Positions 1 through 9,174 of a stretch of DNA of 52,584 bases are shown one piece after another. A program made the translations under genes and the position numbers. The notes under the pieces are model-generated. The model saw only the letters and a program-made list of their open reading frames with translations. It was not told the origin of the DNA and searched no databases. The stretch is from Opitutia bacterium (GTDB lineage Bacteria > Verrucomicrobiota > Verrucomicrobiia > Opitutales > JABJCN01). Positions within the stretch are counted from its first letter, which is position 1; every line of letters begins with the position of its first letter. The stretch lies in the NCBI GenBank assembly GCA_018668635.1, contig JABJCN010000189.1:1-52584 (forward strand), read 5' to 3'.

Positions 1-1071
1 ACCCAATATGATCCTGCGGACAAGGCTGCAAGTGAGCACGTCCCCGGTACTTTTAACCCAAGGGTTGGCTATTTTTGGGGGAAGCGTGGCATGCCGTTAC
101 CGAGCGAGGACCAAAGTTCGGATTGGTATAAGATGGGAGAAAGAATAAAGAAGCACGATCTCGCAGCTACAAATTTGGCTATTGAGGGGCCTTTTAATGT
201 GAATTCTACTTCTGTGGATGCATGGAGAGCTCTTCTCTCCTCTTTTTGGGCTACTCCCGCACAAATGGCATTCATCTTCAAGCTCGGTCCCGGTTCAGAT
301 GAATCAAGTGGCCATTCTGGTTCGCCATTCCTGAGAACACACGGAGTTTATTCGGAAAAATTTAAAGGGTCCGCTGAAAATGGTGCTCCGTTGGATAATT
401 CGAATTCTCCATCTGCTTATCAAGGTTATCGTCAACTCCATCAACTTGAGATTGAGGCTTTAGCCCAGAAGATAGTTAAGTTGGTCAAACAACGTGGACC
501 GTTTAAGTCTATGTCTGAATTTATCAATCGTAATTTAAAGGATCGGAGTGATTGGCGTTATAAAGGCACTTTACAGGAGGCAATTGACACCACAAGAATC
601 TACCCGGACTCAGATGGCGATGGCACACCTGATTCAGGTGGAGGATCTACCTATCGAATTAACGAAAGATTTTTTGATGAAGGGATTGAGCATATTGATA
701 CCAATAATGGGGATAACAATTACAACCTTCAGATGCTTGGCCGAGATGTCGCAAATCGTAGTATTTCAACTGGAGTCCCCGGGTACCTAACTCAGGCTGA
801 CATACTTGCCCGACTGGGGCATGTCCTAACGGTTCGTTCCGACACATTTCTAATCCGGGCCTATGGGGATTCCGTTGCCAGAGCTGGAATTGTTGCGCGC
901 CAAGAGGTTTGTGAGGCTGTCATTCAACGATTTCCAGAATATTTTGATGAATCTAAGAATGAGGCACATGAGTCTATCAGCTCTGGCGAAACAGTTGATC
1001 CCCGCAATCAAAAGCTCGGTCGTAAGTTTCGTGTTGTTTCTTTCCGTTGGCTAAGCCGTGAGGAAATTTGA
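1..1071 (+). CDS. C-terminal part of a verrucomicrobial pilin-cassette protein (A-type / GspK-like), 5' truncated
   Basis: The reading frame is open from base 1, so the gene starts before the window; the first internal ATG at 91 is unlikely to be the real start. The visible ~356 residues contain a segment with the helix-hairpin-helix flavour of GspK-type minor pseudopilins (ALAQKIVKLVKQRGPF, then SMSEFINRNL). Near the end comes the pattern LTVRSDTFLIRAYGD followed by VCEAVIQRFPEYFD. From memory, that ending is typical of the large A protein of verrucomicrobial pilin cassettes, thought to be an envelope protein working with pseudopilins. This family link is recollection, not a search result. 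A pseudopilin operon lies 6.6 kb downstream on the same strand. The next gene begins 77 bases after the stop. Confidence 0.55.
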   Translation, partial: TQYDPADKAASEHVPGTFNPRVGYFWGKRGMPLPSEDQSSDWYKMGERIKKHDLAATNLAIEGPFNVNSTSVDAWRALLSSFWATPAQMAFIFKLGPGSDESSGHSGSPFLRTHGVYSEKFKGSAENGAPLDNSNSPSAYQGYRQLHQLEIEALAQKIVKLVKQRGPFKSMSEFINRNLKDRSDWRYKGTLQEAIDTTRIYPDSDGDGTPDSGGGSTYRINERFFDEGIEHIDTNNGDNNYNLQMLGRDVANRSISTGVPGYLTQADILARLGHVLTVRSDTFLIRAYGDSVARAGIVARQEVCEAVIQRFPEYFDESKNEAHESISSGETVDPRNQKLGRKFRVVSFRWLSREEI

Positions 1072-1148
1072 GAAAATGTCCAATTTGGAGTATTAGTTCA
1101 AAATTCCCACTTGCGATCCTTCAATCTGAGAATAACAATCTTAGTACT

Positions 1149-1913
1149 ATGGAATTTCTTAAGGATTGTTGCCGTCCTCTTCTCTGGACTTTGTTATTTT
1201 CACCTCTTTCTTTTGTTGTTGCTCAAGAAAAGGAGTTGCCTCAATTGGAGACTGAGATCGCCATCTACATTTGGGCCAAGGGAAGTTTTGGTGATGAATT
1301 GGACAAGGATGGGAATATCATTTCAAGGTACACACCTCCTGAGGTGAAGTTTGCGAATGCTGATGGTCAAGTGGTGAACATGAATGTGTTCCCTGGGCGT
1401 CGAACTCCATTCCAAAAATATAAGGGAGTTGCCCAAATTCAGTTTTTTCGGGAATTCTTGGTAAAGGGAGAGGAAGAACCACGCCGTTATCCTGTCGGGC
1501 AAGTGGTTCTTCCTGAGACCACCCGTAGTGCCCTGCTCATATTGTACCCGAAGGACAAAGCCATGACAGCTTTCACTGTTTATCCGTTGCTGGATGTCTC
1601 TGAGAATATTCCTCCCGGGAAGGCATTGGTCTATAATACCTGTGCATTTGAAATTGGTGCTCAACTTGGCAAAGTGGCAGGATTCCAAGTTGCACCTCAG
1701 CGCTCAATTCTTGCAGACTTAAAGCCCGACCAACATAGTTTCCTGCAATTCCAATTTTGGGTTCGTAATGGTGGCGATTGGAGTAAGGCCTACTCTTCCA
1801 AGAAAGCGATTCATCCGGAAAGTAGCGTGATCCTAATTATTCATCCGAAGCAAAATAGTGATGGTAGCATCAATCCCCGGTTAGTTGATCTTCTTACTCT
1901 TTCTGCTACATAA
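1149..1913 (+). CDS. Secreted protein of unknown function
   Basis: A 254-residue protein. ATG 1149 is chosen over the upstream TTG 1068 because it places a signal peptide at the N-terminus: a hydrophobic stretch (LLWTLLFSPLSFVVA) followed by a plausible cleavage site before QEKELP. The mature part is rich in beta-type sequence and has two similar-looking halves, each with short runs such as SALLILYP and SVILIIHP and a PG or PP turn. No catalytic motif is recognised. It follows the pilin-cassette protein in the same direction and probably shares its transcript, so an envelope role is possible but is inference from position only. Confidence 0.6.
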   Translation: MEFLKDCCRPLLWTLLFSPLSFVVAQEKELPQLETEIAIYIWAKGSFGDELDKDGNIISRYTPPEVKFANADGQVVNMNVFPGRRTPFQKYKGVAQIQFFREFLVKGEEEPRRYPVGQVVLPETTRSALLILYPKDKAMTAFTVYPLLDVSENIPPGKALVYNTCAFEIGAQLGKVAGFQVAPQRSILADLKPDQHSFLQFQFWVRNGGDWSKAYSSKKAIHPESSVILIIHPKQNSDGSINPRLVDLLTLSAT

Positions 1914-1932
1914 AATAATATTCTTTCAGACA

Positions 1933-2241
1933 ATGAGTCTCAACGCGCTTGATCCTAATGAAATTATTTTTGCACTAAAGGATCTTCCTAATTGGAAACT
2001 GGATGAAGAAGGCACCAAGCTTATTTGCGAAATTAAATTTCAGGATTTCCGTGAGGCCATTGGCTTTATTGTACGCATTGCTTTTGAATGTGAGGATCAA
2101 GACCATCATCCAGAAATTTATAATGTCTACAATACAGTGAAATTAGGCTTAACCACTCATGAAGCGGGTGATTTTTTAACGGATAAGGATATTCAGCTTG
2201 CCCGTAAAATTGACAAGTTGATTGTTGGCTCCTCACATTAA
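1933..2241 (+). CDS. phhB: Pterin-4a-carbinolamine dehydratase
   Basis: A 102-residue protein of the DCoH/PCD family, which dehydrates 4a-hydroxytetrahydrobiopterin during pterin recycling after aromatic amino acid hydroxylation. The family signature is intact: DHHPEIYNVYNTV (residues 57-69, with the paired His at 58-59) and TTHEAGDFLTDKD (74-86, His 76). Length is normal for the family. ATG 1933 is preferred over a longer start at 1885, which would overlap the preceding gene and add a hydrophobic tail foreign to the family. No aromatic amino acid hydroxylase is seen nearby; several bacteria carry this gene without one, and its role there is unsettled. gdhA starts 18 bases downstream. Confidence 0.88.
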   Translation: MSLNALDPNEIIFALKDLPNWKLDEEGTKLICEIKFQDFREAIGFIVRIAFECEDQDHHPEIYNVYNTVKLGLTTHEAGDFLTDKDIQLARKIDKLIVGSSH

Positions 2242-2259
2242 ATTCAGCTACGATAATTG

Positions 2260-3597
2260 ATGGCGAAAAGTATAGATATACTGATTGAAAAAATACGGGA
2301 AAAGAATGCAGGGCAGTCCCTCTTTATTCAGGCTGCGGAGGAGGTGCTTGAGACCTTGTCTCCTGTACTGCGTGAGCATCCTGAAATAGAGCGCCTCAAC
2401 ATTTTGGAACGCCTTTGTGAACCCGAACGACAGGTGATTTTCCGCGTATCCTGGATGGATGATAACGGGATAGTTCATGTGAATCGGGGTTTCCGAATAG
2501 GCTTTAACTCGGGCTTGGGGCCATACAAGGGTGGTTTGCGGTTTCATCCATCTGTGAACCTTTCAGTCGTTAAGTTTCTTGCCTTTGAGCAAATTTTTAA
2601 AAACAGCCTTACAGGGTTACAGATTGGTGGCGCCAAGGGCGGAGCAGATTTTAACCCCCGGGGGCGTTCAGAGAATGAGGTCATGCGCTTTTGCCAATCC
2701 TTTATGAATGAACTTTATCGCCATATTGGCGACCAGACTGATGTCCCAGCTGGAGATATAGGAGTCGGAGCTCGTGAGATTGGTTTTCTTTTTGGGCAAT
2801 ATAAAAAACTAACCAATCGTTACGAGCTGGGTACCCTCACCGGGAAAGGTGAGGGATGGGGAGGATCTGAGGGGCGAAAAGAGGCCACTGGCTACGGTTG
2901 TATTTACTTCGCAATGGAGATGCTTGCCACGAGAGAGGAAAATCTTGAAGACAAGGTTTGCGTGGTCTCGGGCTCTGGTAATGTGGCTCTCTACGCCATC
3001 CGGAAGATTCAGGAACTTGGCGGCAAGGTGGTGGCTTGTTCACAGTCAGATGGTACGCTTTACGATCCTCAAGGGATTGACTTCGAAACCCTCCGTATGC
3101 TCAAGGAGGTTGAACGTAAACGTCTCCCGGGTTATCTGGACTCACACCCAAAGGCAGAGTTTCGCGAGGGCGTCAAGGTTTGGGATGTTGAGTGTGATGC
3201 TGCATTTCCCTGTGCCACGCAGAATGAAATTCTCAAGGAGGATGCTGAGACTCTTCTTCAAAACGGCTGTCAACTTGTCTGCGAAGGAGCGAATATGCCA
3301 ACCCATCCAGATGCACTGCGTTTATTCCGTCAAGCGGGTATCTTATTTGGTCCCGGGAAAGCGGCCAATGCCGGAGGAGTTGCTGTTTCTGCCTTGGAGA
3401 TGCAGCAAAACGCTGGATGGGAAACTTGGACCTTCGCTCGCGTTGACAAGGAATTAAATAAGATCATGACTGGTATTCATTCTACATGCCTGCACTATGC
3501 TGATCGATTCGGAACACCCGAAGACTATGTGGCTGGAGCGAATATTGGTGGATTCCTAAGGGTTGCCCAAGCAATGAATGCCATGGGGGTTACTTGA
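2260..3597 (+). CDS. gdhA: Glutamate dehydrogenase, NADP-type
   Basis: A 445-residue enzyme interconverting 2-oxoglutarate plus ammonium and glutamate. It follows the E. coli GdhA pattern along its whole length (about 447 residues there). Visible motifs are GGLRFHPSVNLSVVKFL (substrate region), LQIGGAKGGADFNP (catalytic Lys loop), DVPAGDIGVG, the dinucleotide-binding GSGNVALYA, AFPCATQNE and CEGANMPTHPDA. The strong GdhA likeness suggests a hexameric, anabolic, NADP-using enzyme; cofactor choice is inferred from family. ATG 2260 is preferred to TTG 2257. No Shine-Dalgarno sequence is visible. It probably shares a transcript with phhB and converges on hisF. Confidence 0.95.
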   Translation: MAKSIDILIEKIREKNAGQSLFIQAAEEVLETLSPVLREHPEIERLNILERLCEPERQVIFRVSWMDDNGIVHVNRGFRIGFNSGLGPYKGGLRFHPSVNLSVVKFLAFEQIFKNSLTGLQIGGAKGGADFNPRGRSENEVMRFCQSFMNELYRHIGDQTDVPAGDIGVGAREIGFLFGQYKKLTNRYELGTLTGKGEGWGGSEGRKEATGYGCIYFAMEMLATREENLEDKVCVVSGSGNVALYAIRKIQELGGKVVACSQSDGTLYDPQGIDFETLRMLKEVERKRLPGYLDSHPKAEFREGVKVWDVECDAAFPCATQNEILKEDAETLLQNGCQLVCEGANMPTHPDALRLFRQAGILFGPGKAANAGGVAVSALEMQQNAGWETWTFARVDKELNKIMTGIHSTCLHYADRFGTPEDYVAGANIGGFLRVAQAMNAMGVT

Positions 3598-3647
3598 GTC
3601 ATCCGTCAAGTTTTTAAGCGTGACAAACTTAAATGATTAACGAAGTT

Positions 3648-4409
3648 CTACAATCTTGCCGGTAGTCCGGCATCTTTGAGTGCTTCCTTGGCTTGGCGAA
3701 TTGTATAGGTTCCAAAATGAAAGATGGATGCAGCTAGCACAGCACTTGCTTTACCCTCTCTTACGACGTCTACAAGATGATCCAGTTTTCCTGCTCCACC
3801 AGAAGCGATCACTGGAACTTCAACAGCTTCACTTACTATTCTGTTTAAGGCTAAATCATAGCCGGTTTGTACCCCATCGCAATCCATGCTTGTGAGGAGT
3901 ATTTCCCCGGCTCCCAGATCGACAATTTTCTTTGCCCATTCTATCGCATCGATCCCGGTAGGTTCTCGACCACCGTGAGTGTAGACTTCCCACTTTTCTT
4001 TTCCTTGAATTCTTCGTGCATCGATGGCGACAACAATACATTGATTCCCGAAATGCGAGGAGGCTTTTTGCACGATTTCAGGATTGAGTACAGCCGAGGT
4101 ATTCAAGCTTACTTTATCTGCCCCTGAGTTAAGCATTTGGTGAATGTCATCCAAGTTACGAAGACCACCACCCACCGTGAGGGGCATGAAGCATTCCGAG
4201 GCTGTGCGCGCGACAACCTCATGCATTATATTTCGGTTGTCTACGGATGCCTTGATATCAAGGAAAACAAGTTCATCAGCTCCTTGCTGTTCGTATGCCT
4301 TGGCTGATTCTACCGGATCTCCTGCATCTCGAAGGTTTTGAAATTTAACACCCTTGACCACACGACCTTCTGCTACGTCAAGACAGGGAATTATCCGGAT
4401 AGATAGCAT
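3648..4409 (-). CDS. hisF: Imidazole glycerol phosphate synthase, cyclase subunit
   Basis: A 253-residue beta/alpha barrel. With HisH it makes imidazole glycerol phosphate and AICAR from PRFAR in histidine biosynthesis. The two general acid/base residues are in place: Asp11 in [15 protein letters not shown] and Asp130 in VVAIDARR. Phosphate-binding loops are visible as TVGGGLR and [12 protein letters not shown]. Length and start ([12 protein letters not shown]) match the family. hisH and the other his genes are not in the window, so the pathway is dispersed here. It is the last gene of a minus-strand run after rho and the 586-residue gene, with a 36-base gap. Confidence 0.96.
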   Translation of the reverse strand: MLSIRIIPCLDVAEGRVVKGVKFQNLRDAGDPVESAKAYEQQGADELVFLDIKASVDNRNIMHEVVARTASECFMPLTVGGGLRNLDDIHQMLNSGADKVSLNTSAVLNPEIVQKASSHFGNQCIVVAIDARRIQGKEKWEVYTHGGREPTGIDAIEWAKKIVDLGAGEILLTSMDCDGVQTGYDLALNRIVSEAVEVPVIASGGAGKLDHLVDVVREGKASAVLAASIFHFGTYTIRQAKEALKDAGLPARL

Positions 4410-4445
4410 AGCGGTTACACCGTATGGAAGAGGAGTTATTCCTTG

Positions 4446-6206
4446 TCAGCTGTCCTCCGCGTAAATGATCTCCGGTTCAAAGGAAATAATAAGGCGGTAT
4501 TGCTGATTGGGGCGCATGATTAAAGGATGATCCCTATGTAGAACCTGAAGATAGTTAATGTTCCCATAGCAGGTACGATACTTTGGGTTATTGGTGACAG
4601 CTTCTGGCTGTGCCCATACAGACACGAAATCATCAGTAATCACAACAGGTCTTTGTCCTTCTGGTCCTAACACCAAAGTCCGTGGGAATCGGTATTGTGA
4701 GTGTGGTTCTCCAATAGGGACAACATATCGCATACTGTCCATGGTCACTTGTTTCTGTACCGTGAAAAGGAATTCACTGGTAATCTTGTTCCCGTCAAAG
4801 GTCCAGTTGACCTTGCAGCTACCGAAATTAAGATTCTTTTTCTCCAGAGTGATCAGGTTGGGCTGTTCGTAGCGAAAATAGAAAGAGTTGCGCAGACCAA
4901 GCCCCGTGACACAATTTTTTCCATAGAATGCAGGGATTACCTTATGTTCCCCAAATGTTAATTCGGGTAGCATAACCGGTGCGTAAGCGTTGGCCGGCCA
5001 GTCAAAAATACCAGGTGAGTGAGGAAATGCTAGTATATCACTGGAATCAGGATTGATGGAGGATGCCAATGGAAGGAGGATATGCAGTTTCGTCTCGGGA
5101 TCTTTGTAGATGAACACCCCTTGCTCCTTACGATGACTTTTGTCAAAGATTACAAATCTGCCACTGCGGCGAGCTGGGGGAGCAGGTAGGTCAAAGCTGG
5201 CGTTGTTGAGGGATCTGGCAATTCTGGCCCATTGGCATAAGTATCGAGCTGCATCGAAATTTGCCATTCTTGTAGTGTGATTTTCGATCGTACTTCGTTC
5301 GTCATCCCGGATGACGAGGCAACCGTTTTCCTGATCCAGATAAGTGGTAAAGAAGAAGTAGAATAGCCTGCGAAGGGTATCCAGCACTTTTGGAAGGTCT
5401 TTTTGGGCAATCCATTCATCTCGCAGAGATTGAAGGAGGAGACTGATACAGTGCATTTGCCCATAGGCACCGATTCCTCGGCCAAAGCACCAACCGAGCC
5501 CATCTTCCCTGACACTTCCTTGAATTAAGCTCAGGTACTTTTCCGCAACTGTGCGAAGACTAGGGAGCTTCCGATCCCGTAGGTGCATATTTGCATGAAG
5601 CTGGAGTGATTGGCGCATGATTACCAGGCTCATAACACCATACAGGTTGTAAGCACCACCTAAGCCTTCAGGTTCATCATCAAAGAATCCATTGGCGCTA
5701 TTTTCCTGCACTCGAGATACAAAGCGGTCAACCAATTTGCCCGTCTCGTCCTTCTTGGATAGTCCCATGCTGAATCTTGCGACCGCCTTGGCTACATTAA
5801 AGGCCTGTTGGTGGTTTATGTAATCAGTTCGGGCCAGGAGCCGTTTATCCAGTTCTTCTCTAGTGATCTCCTGTAGGCGCTCCCAGATTTGGTTGCGATC
5901 CTTGGCTGGGCCGAAGGAGAGTAGTCCGAGGGCTGCATATGCTAAACCGTTCTCAGCATCTTCAGGCATAAATGTCTGGGCGGTAATGCAACGGGCGCAT
6001 AGGTCTATTATATCTGTCCCATCAATTTCTGTTTCCCCTGTTAGGCGATTGAATTCACCGAGCGCGAGGGCAACATGACCGGGTTCGTCCTGTCTGAACG
6101 CTTCTCCTTCAACTGGCATGATAGAGCCATCGTCCTTTATTGCATCTAGATTGTGGCTCAATATGGCTCTAGCCATATCCAAGCATTGTTCCGCAAAGTT
6201 TTGCAT
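4446..6206 (-). CDS. Conserved-looking protein with a predicted alpha/alpha toroid N-terminal half, unknown function
   Basis: A 586-residue protein with no signal peptide or membrane segment. Residues ~1-350 are helical with spaced aromatic/Gly motifs (DEPGHVALALGEFNRL, GLAYAALGLLSFGP, GWCFGRGIGAYGQMHC) and resemble the repeat helices of alpha/alpha-toroid glycan-active proteins. Residues ~360-586 look beta-rich (PLASSINPDSSD, GLGLRNSFYFRY, YRLIISFEPEIIYAE), as in the beta-sandwich following the toroid in polysaccharide lyase-type proteins. That resemblance is structural intuition; no catalytic residues were identified. It sits between rho (53-base gap) and hisF (36-base gap). Confidence 0.6.
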   Translation of the reverse strand: MQNFAEQCLDMARAILSHNLDAIKDDGSIMPVEGEAFRQDEPGHVALALGEFNRLTGETEIDGTDIIDLCARCITAQTFMPEDAENGLAYAALGLLSFGPAKDRNQIWERLQEITREELDKRLLARTDYINHQQAFNVAKAVARFSMGLSKKDETGKLVDRFVSRVQENSANGFFDDEPEGLGGAYNLYGVMSLVIMRQSLQLHANMHLRDRKLPSLRTVAEKYLSLIQGSVREDGLGWCFGRGIGAYGQMHCISLLLQSLRDEWIAQKDLPKVLDTLRRLFYFFFTTYLDQENGCLVIRDDERSTIENHTTRMANFDAARYLCQWARIARSLNNASFDLPAPPARRSGRFVIFDKSHRKEQGVFIYKDPETKLHILLPLASSINPDSSDILAFPHSPGIFDWPANAYAPVMLPELTFGEHKVIPAFYGKNCVTGLGLRNSFYFRYEQPNLITLEKKNLNFGSCKVNWTFDGNKITSEFLFTVQKQVTMDSMRYVVPIGEPHSQYRFPRTLVLGPEGQRPVVITDDFVSVWAQPEAVTNNPKYRTCYGNINYLQVLHRDHPLIMRPNQQYRLIISFEPEIIYAEDS

Positions 6207-6259
6207 GCCTAGTCTATAATATTTGTGTATAAAAAAAGTGTTGTGAAATGGCTTCCGCT

Positions 6260-7396
6260 CTAATCCTTGTCAATCGTTAACAGATTGAGAAACTCGTGAT
6301 TGTCTTCTGTTTGCTCCATTCGGCTTATAAGGGTTTCTGTTGCATCCCCAGCTCTTAATGGCGCAAGAGCGCGTCGGTGAAAGGATACTTTTTCTAGTGT
6401 GTCGGCGTCTAGGAGTAGTTCTTCACGGCGGGTTCCGGATGCACTGATATTTATGGCTGGCCAGATTCGCAGTTCAGCAAGTTTTCGATCAAGAACCATC
6501 TCCATATTACCAGTCCCCTTAAATTCTTGAAAAATGAGATCATCCATGCGACTACCAGTCTCAATGAGTGCGGAGGCTACAATTGTTAGACTACCGCCTT
6601 CCTCTGTGTTTCGTGCCGCGGAGAAAAGTTGGCGAGGTTTTTCAAGTGCTCGTATATCAAGTCCACCAGTCATTGTCCGTCCACTTCCTCCAGATGCAGA
6701 ATTATGCGCACGGGACAGGCGAGTTATCGAATCTAACAACAGAACAACATCTTGCCCTGCTTCAACAAGGCGTTTGGCTCTCTCAATTGCAATGTCGGCA
6801 ACACGAACATGACTTTTTAGTTCTTCATCGTTGGAAGAGGCAAAAATTTCAGCGGGGACAGAACGATGGAAATCAGTAACTTCTTCAGGTCGTTCATCGA
6901 CCAGCAGGACAATAAGTTTGCACTCCGGGTGATTTTCCAGAGCACCTGCCGCAATGTCCTGGAGGAGAGTCGTTTTACCGGTTCTTGGGGGAGCGACAAT
7001 AAGACCACGCTGTCCTTTGCCTATAGGACAAAACAGATCGATAATTCGAGTGGTCATTCGCCCATCTTTCATCTCCAGTTTTATTTGATCATCTGGGGCG
7101 ATTGTTAACAATTCCTGAAAAGGCAGGCATTTCTTTCGATCCTTTACATTTAATCCATCAACGGTTTCCACAAAACACACCTTGGGGTTCTGAAATTTCG
7201 GTCCATGCTGTGCTTTTCCTACGATGTAGCTACTTTTTTTAAGTTTGAAGCGGCGTATCAATTCTCGTGGGACGAATGGATCTTCACTTCGCACCTTCCC
7301 GTGTCGACGGGGTTGCAGTAGAATACCGTTGTTGTTTGTCGGTTCAAGTATGCCCTCGACGGGCATGGTGTTATCTGTCTGTTCTTCCTCGGTCAT
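6260..7396 (-). CDS. rho: Transcription termination factor Rho, short N-terminus
   Basis: An RNA-dependent helicase that terminates transcription. The motor domain is complete: P-loop APPRTGKTT (residues 135-143), Walker [13 protein letters not shown] (216-227), the Q-loop region [20 protein letters not shown], and the C-terminal [19 protein letters not shown] with the R-loop and arginine-finger region. At 378 residues it is shorter than E. coli Rho (419). The N-terminal helical bundle is missing, and the RNP1 motif (GFGFLR in E. coli) is not recognisable; the region reads [15 protein letters not shown] stop lies three codons upstream of the ATG, so the short form is not a start-site error. 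It is the first gene of the run rho to hisF. Confidence 0.95.
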   Translation of the reverse strand: MTEEEQTDNTMPVEGILEPTNNNGILLQPRRHGKVRSEDPFVPRELIRRFKLKKSSYIVGKAQHGPKFQNPKVCFVETVDGLNVKDRKKCLPFQELLTIAPDDQIKLEMKDGRMTTRIIDLFCPIGKGQRGLIVAPPRTGKTTLLQDIAAGALENHPECKLIVLLVDERPEEVTDFHRSVPAEIFASSNDEELKSHVRVADIAIERAKRLVEAGQDVVLLLDSITRLSRAHNSASGGSGRTMTGGLDIRALEKPRQLFSAARNTEEGGSLTIVASALIETGSRMDDLIFQEFKGTGNMEMVLDRKLAELRIWPAINISASGTRREELLLDADTLEKVSFHRRALAPLRAGDATETLISRMEQTEDNHEFLNLLTIDKD

Positions 7397-7699
7397 GGAA
7401 AATTACAGTAGTTAGGCCACAAGCCTTCCCATCTGATTGGTGTAGACGGCCCTTCTTTATTTGAAGTGGGGGACTGTCTTGCAAGGGAGTCGCTTGGGTT
7501 AACGCCTTTTCCTTTACAATTTCTGCGCACACTTAAAAGCATCTTATTCGCTTGGTGCGAGAGAAAAATTCAAAAATTATTCATACTCTAAAATTTAGTG
7601 TCATTTCTTCCTTTGAATAATCGACTGGCTTCTTGACATATGGGGTATCAAGGTTAGGGTTAAAATATCCTCTTTTTTTGCGTGCGATTCATATTATAA
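7397..7699. other. 303-base intergenic region between divergent rho and the pseudopilin operon
   Basis: No gene was found on either strand. The region must hold the divergent promoters of rho (minus) and the first pseudopilin gene (plus). Toward the right end there is TTGACA at 7633-7638 and an AT-rich TAAAATAT at 7661-7668, but the 22-base spacing is too wide for a standard sigma-70 promoter, so no call is made. The middle part (7570-7620) is AT-rich. No stable terminator hairpin, tRNA or riboswitch fold was recognised by eye. Confidence 0.5.
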
Positions 7700-8479
7700 A
7701 TGGAAGCCCCTATCCATCAGCTACATCGGTCTGTCTGTCGGCAAAGTCGCTTTAGTGCTGGGTTTACACTGGTAGAACTGTTAACTGTGATGTCTATTAT
7801 TGCTATGCTTGCAACGATCAGTTATCCTTTAATTGGTTTGGTAAAGGATCGGCAGAGGTTGGGGCGCGCCAAGTCTGATTTGGATGCGCTTGGTCTTGCA
7901 CTTGAGCATTTTAAATTAACCAATAATACCTACCCTGAATTTGTTGCCAACAACAAGGGCCTTTCCGCTTTTAAAGATGATGCGAGGGGATACAGTGATG
8001 AAAAGAAATCTTCCGAAGCCTTGTTTCTTGCTTTGGCTGGATGGCACAACGAGATTGGTGAGGAGCTTGAGTTTGCAGGTAGTGGTAAAGGTAACGATTC
8101 TAGACCCAGGGGCTATATCAACCTTAATGATTTCAAGTTTGGTGCTGAGATTTCCGGACGTGAGTTAAGGAAGCAGTTAGAGAACTTATCTGCCAATAAA
8201 CCTCTTAAGCCAGCAGGTATATATTTTGTAGATCCCTGGAAGCATCCATACCTTTATAAGTACCCGATTCTACCCAATCAACAGAAACTGGATATCCGCC
8301 GTAGAGAAGACTTTGTTCTACTATCTAAGGGGCAGGATCGAAAGATCAGCTCTTCTTCTTCCCAAAGCTATAATTCCAAGACATGGATGTCTAGCGAAGA
8401 TGCGGGTCTTGATCAATCTGAGCCTGGTAACGACCCAAATATTGACAATGTAATCCAAGGACCATCTCCCTCTGGATAA
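7700..8479 (+). CDS. Type II secretion/pilus pseudopilin, GspG-like
   Basis: A 259-residue prepilin-like protein. A 21-residue basic leader ends in Gly before FTLVELLTVMSIIAML, the class III signal and N-terminal helix recognised by prepilin peptidase, with the conserved Glu at mature position 5. The ectodomain keeps GspG-like features (ALGLALEHFKLTNNTYPE and, later, YFVDPWKHPYLYKYP), which suits a major-pseudopilin role in a type II-like secretion or pilus machine in the envelope. It is longer than classic GspG (about 145 residues), and a Ser-rich tract occurs near the C-terminus. It is first in a five-gene pseudopilin operon, with a 32-base gap to the next gene. No secretin, ATPase or platform gene is in the window. 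Confidence 0.85.
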   Translation: MEAPIHQLHRSVCRQSRFSAGFTLVELLTVMSIIAMLATISYPLIGLVKDRQRLGRAKSDLDALGLALEHFKLTNNTYPEFVANNKGLSAFKDDARGYSDEKKSSEALFLALAGWHNEIGEELEFAGSGKGNDSRPRGYINLNDFKFGAEISGRELRKQLENLSANKPLKPAGIYFVDPWKHPYLYKYPILPNQQKLDIRRREDFVLLSKGQDRKISSSSSQSYNSKTWMSSEDAGLDQSEPGNDPNIDNVIQGPSPSG

Positions 8480-8511
8480 AACTCCTTAATTATTTTTTCC
8501 CAAAATAGTCT

Positions 8512-9174
8512 ATGAAATCTAATACTCTTAACCGAGCGAGGGGATTCACCCTAATCGAATTGTTGGTTGTTATTTCAATAATAGTGATCCTTGCCAGTTT
8601 GACAACTGTTACCGTTACTAGCGTTCGAGTCAGGGTAAAACAGGCAGTGGCCAAGGCTCGGTTTGCTGAGTATGTCGCTGCTATCAAGCTGTGCGAAAGT
8701 GATAACGGGTATGCTCCTGACTTTGGTATTGAACCAAATGGAACCAGTGGAGACTTAATCTTTCCTGATGTAAGTGGAGCAGATTCCGACTGGACTGACT
8801 TTTGGAAAACCCTCTATGCATTGAAGTCACCAGATGAATCTGGGGCAGGTGCATTTGAGAGCCTTGAGCGGGATCAGGCGCGTGAATTGGGTAACCCCAA
8901 ACGGAGAAAATACCTGATGCCTTCAGATGATAATCATCATCTTGATCAAGCAGGAGATCTTGATTGGACCACAATCAAAGGTATGTACGATTCCAAGAAG
9001 AAAGCTCGTGAGCAAGTATTCCTTGTAATTGATCTCGATGGTGATGGTCGTTTCGAGAATCCAGATCCAAGATCTCGAAACAAACATGAGTACATTAACA
9101 AGACTGTTGGCTTCTACAGTCGGGAGGTTAAGGGTGGTAGCCTTGGAAAGGTTCTTTTCTCTACATGGAACTGA
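8512..9174 (+). CDS. Pseudopilin (second GspG/GspH-like)
   Basis: A 220-residue protein with a short leader (MKSNTLNRARG) before FTLIELLVVISIIVILASL, a textbook prepilin N-terminus with Glu at mature position 5. After the helix comes a segment with Val/Ala repeats, then an acidic ectodomain with calcium-loop-like Asp/Gly clusters (DLDGDGRFENPDP) of the sort seen in major pseudopilins. The precise T2SS letter is uncertain. Its last 10 bases overlap the start of the next pseudopilin gene, which points to translational coupling. Confidence 0.82.
   Translation: MKSNTLNRARGFTLIELLVVISIIVILASLTTVTVTSVRVRVKQAVAKARFAEYVAAIKLCESDNGYAPDFGIEPNGTSGDLIFPDVSGADSDWTDFWKTLYALKSPDESGAGAFESLERDQARELGNPKRRKYLMPSDDNHHLDQAGDLDWTTIKGMYDSKKKAREQVFLVIDLDGDGRFENPDPRSRNKHEYINKTVGFYSREVKGGSLGKVLFSTWN

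Noticed and set aside
2849-3457. A 202-residue plus-strand frame inside gdhA
   Set aside because: Out-of-frame shadow of a well-conserved enzyme; Arg/Ser-rich with no motif.
7633-7668. TTGACA and TAAAATAT as a sigma-70 promoter for the pseudopilin operon
   Set aside because: The spacer of 22 bases is too long; the sequence at the correct distance is a poor -10 box.
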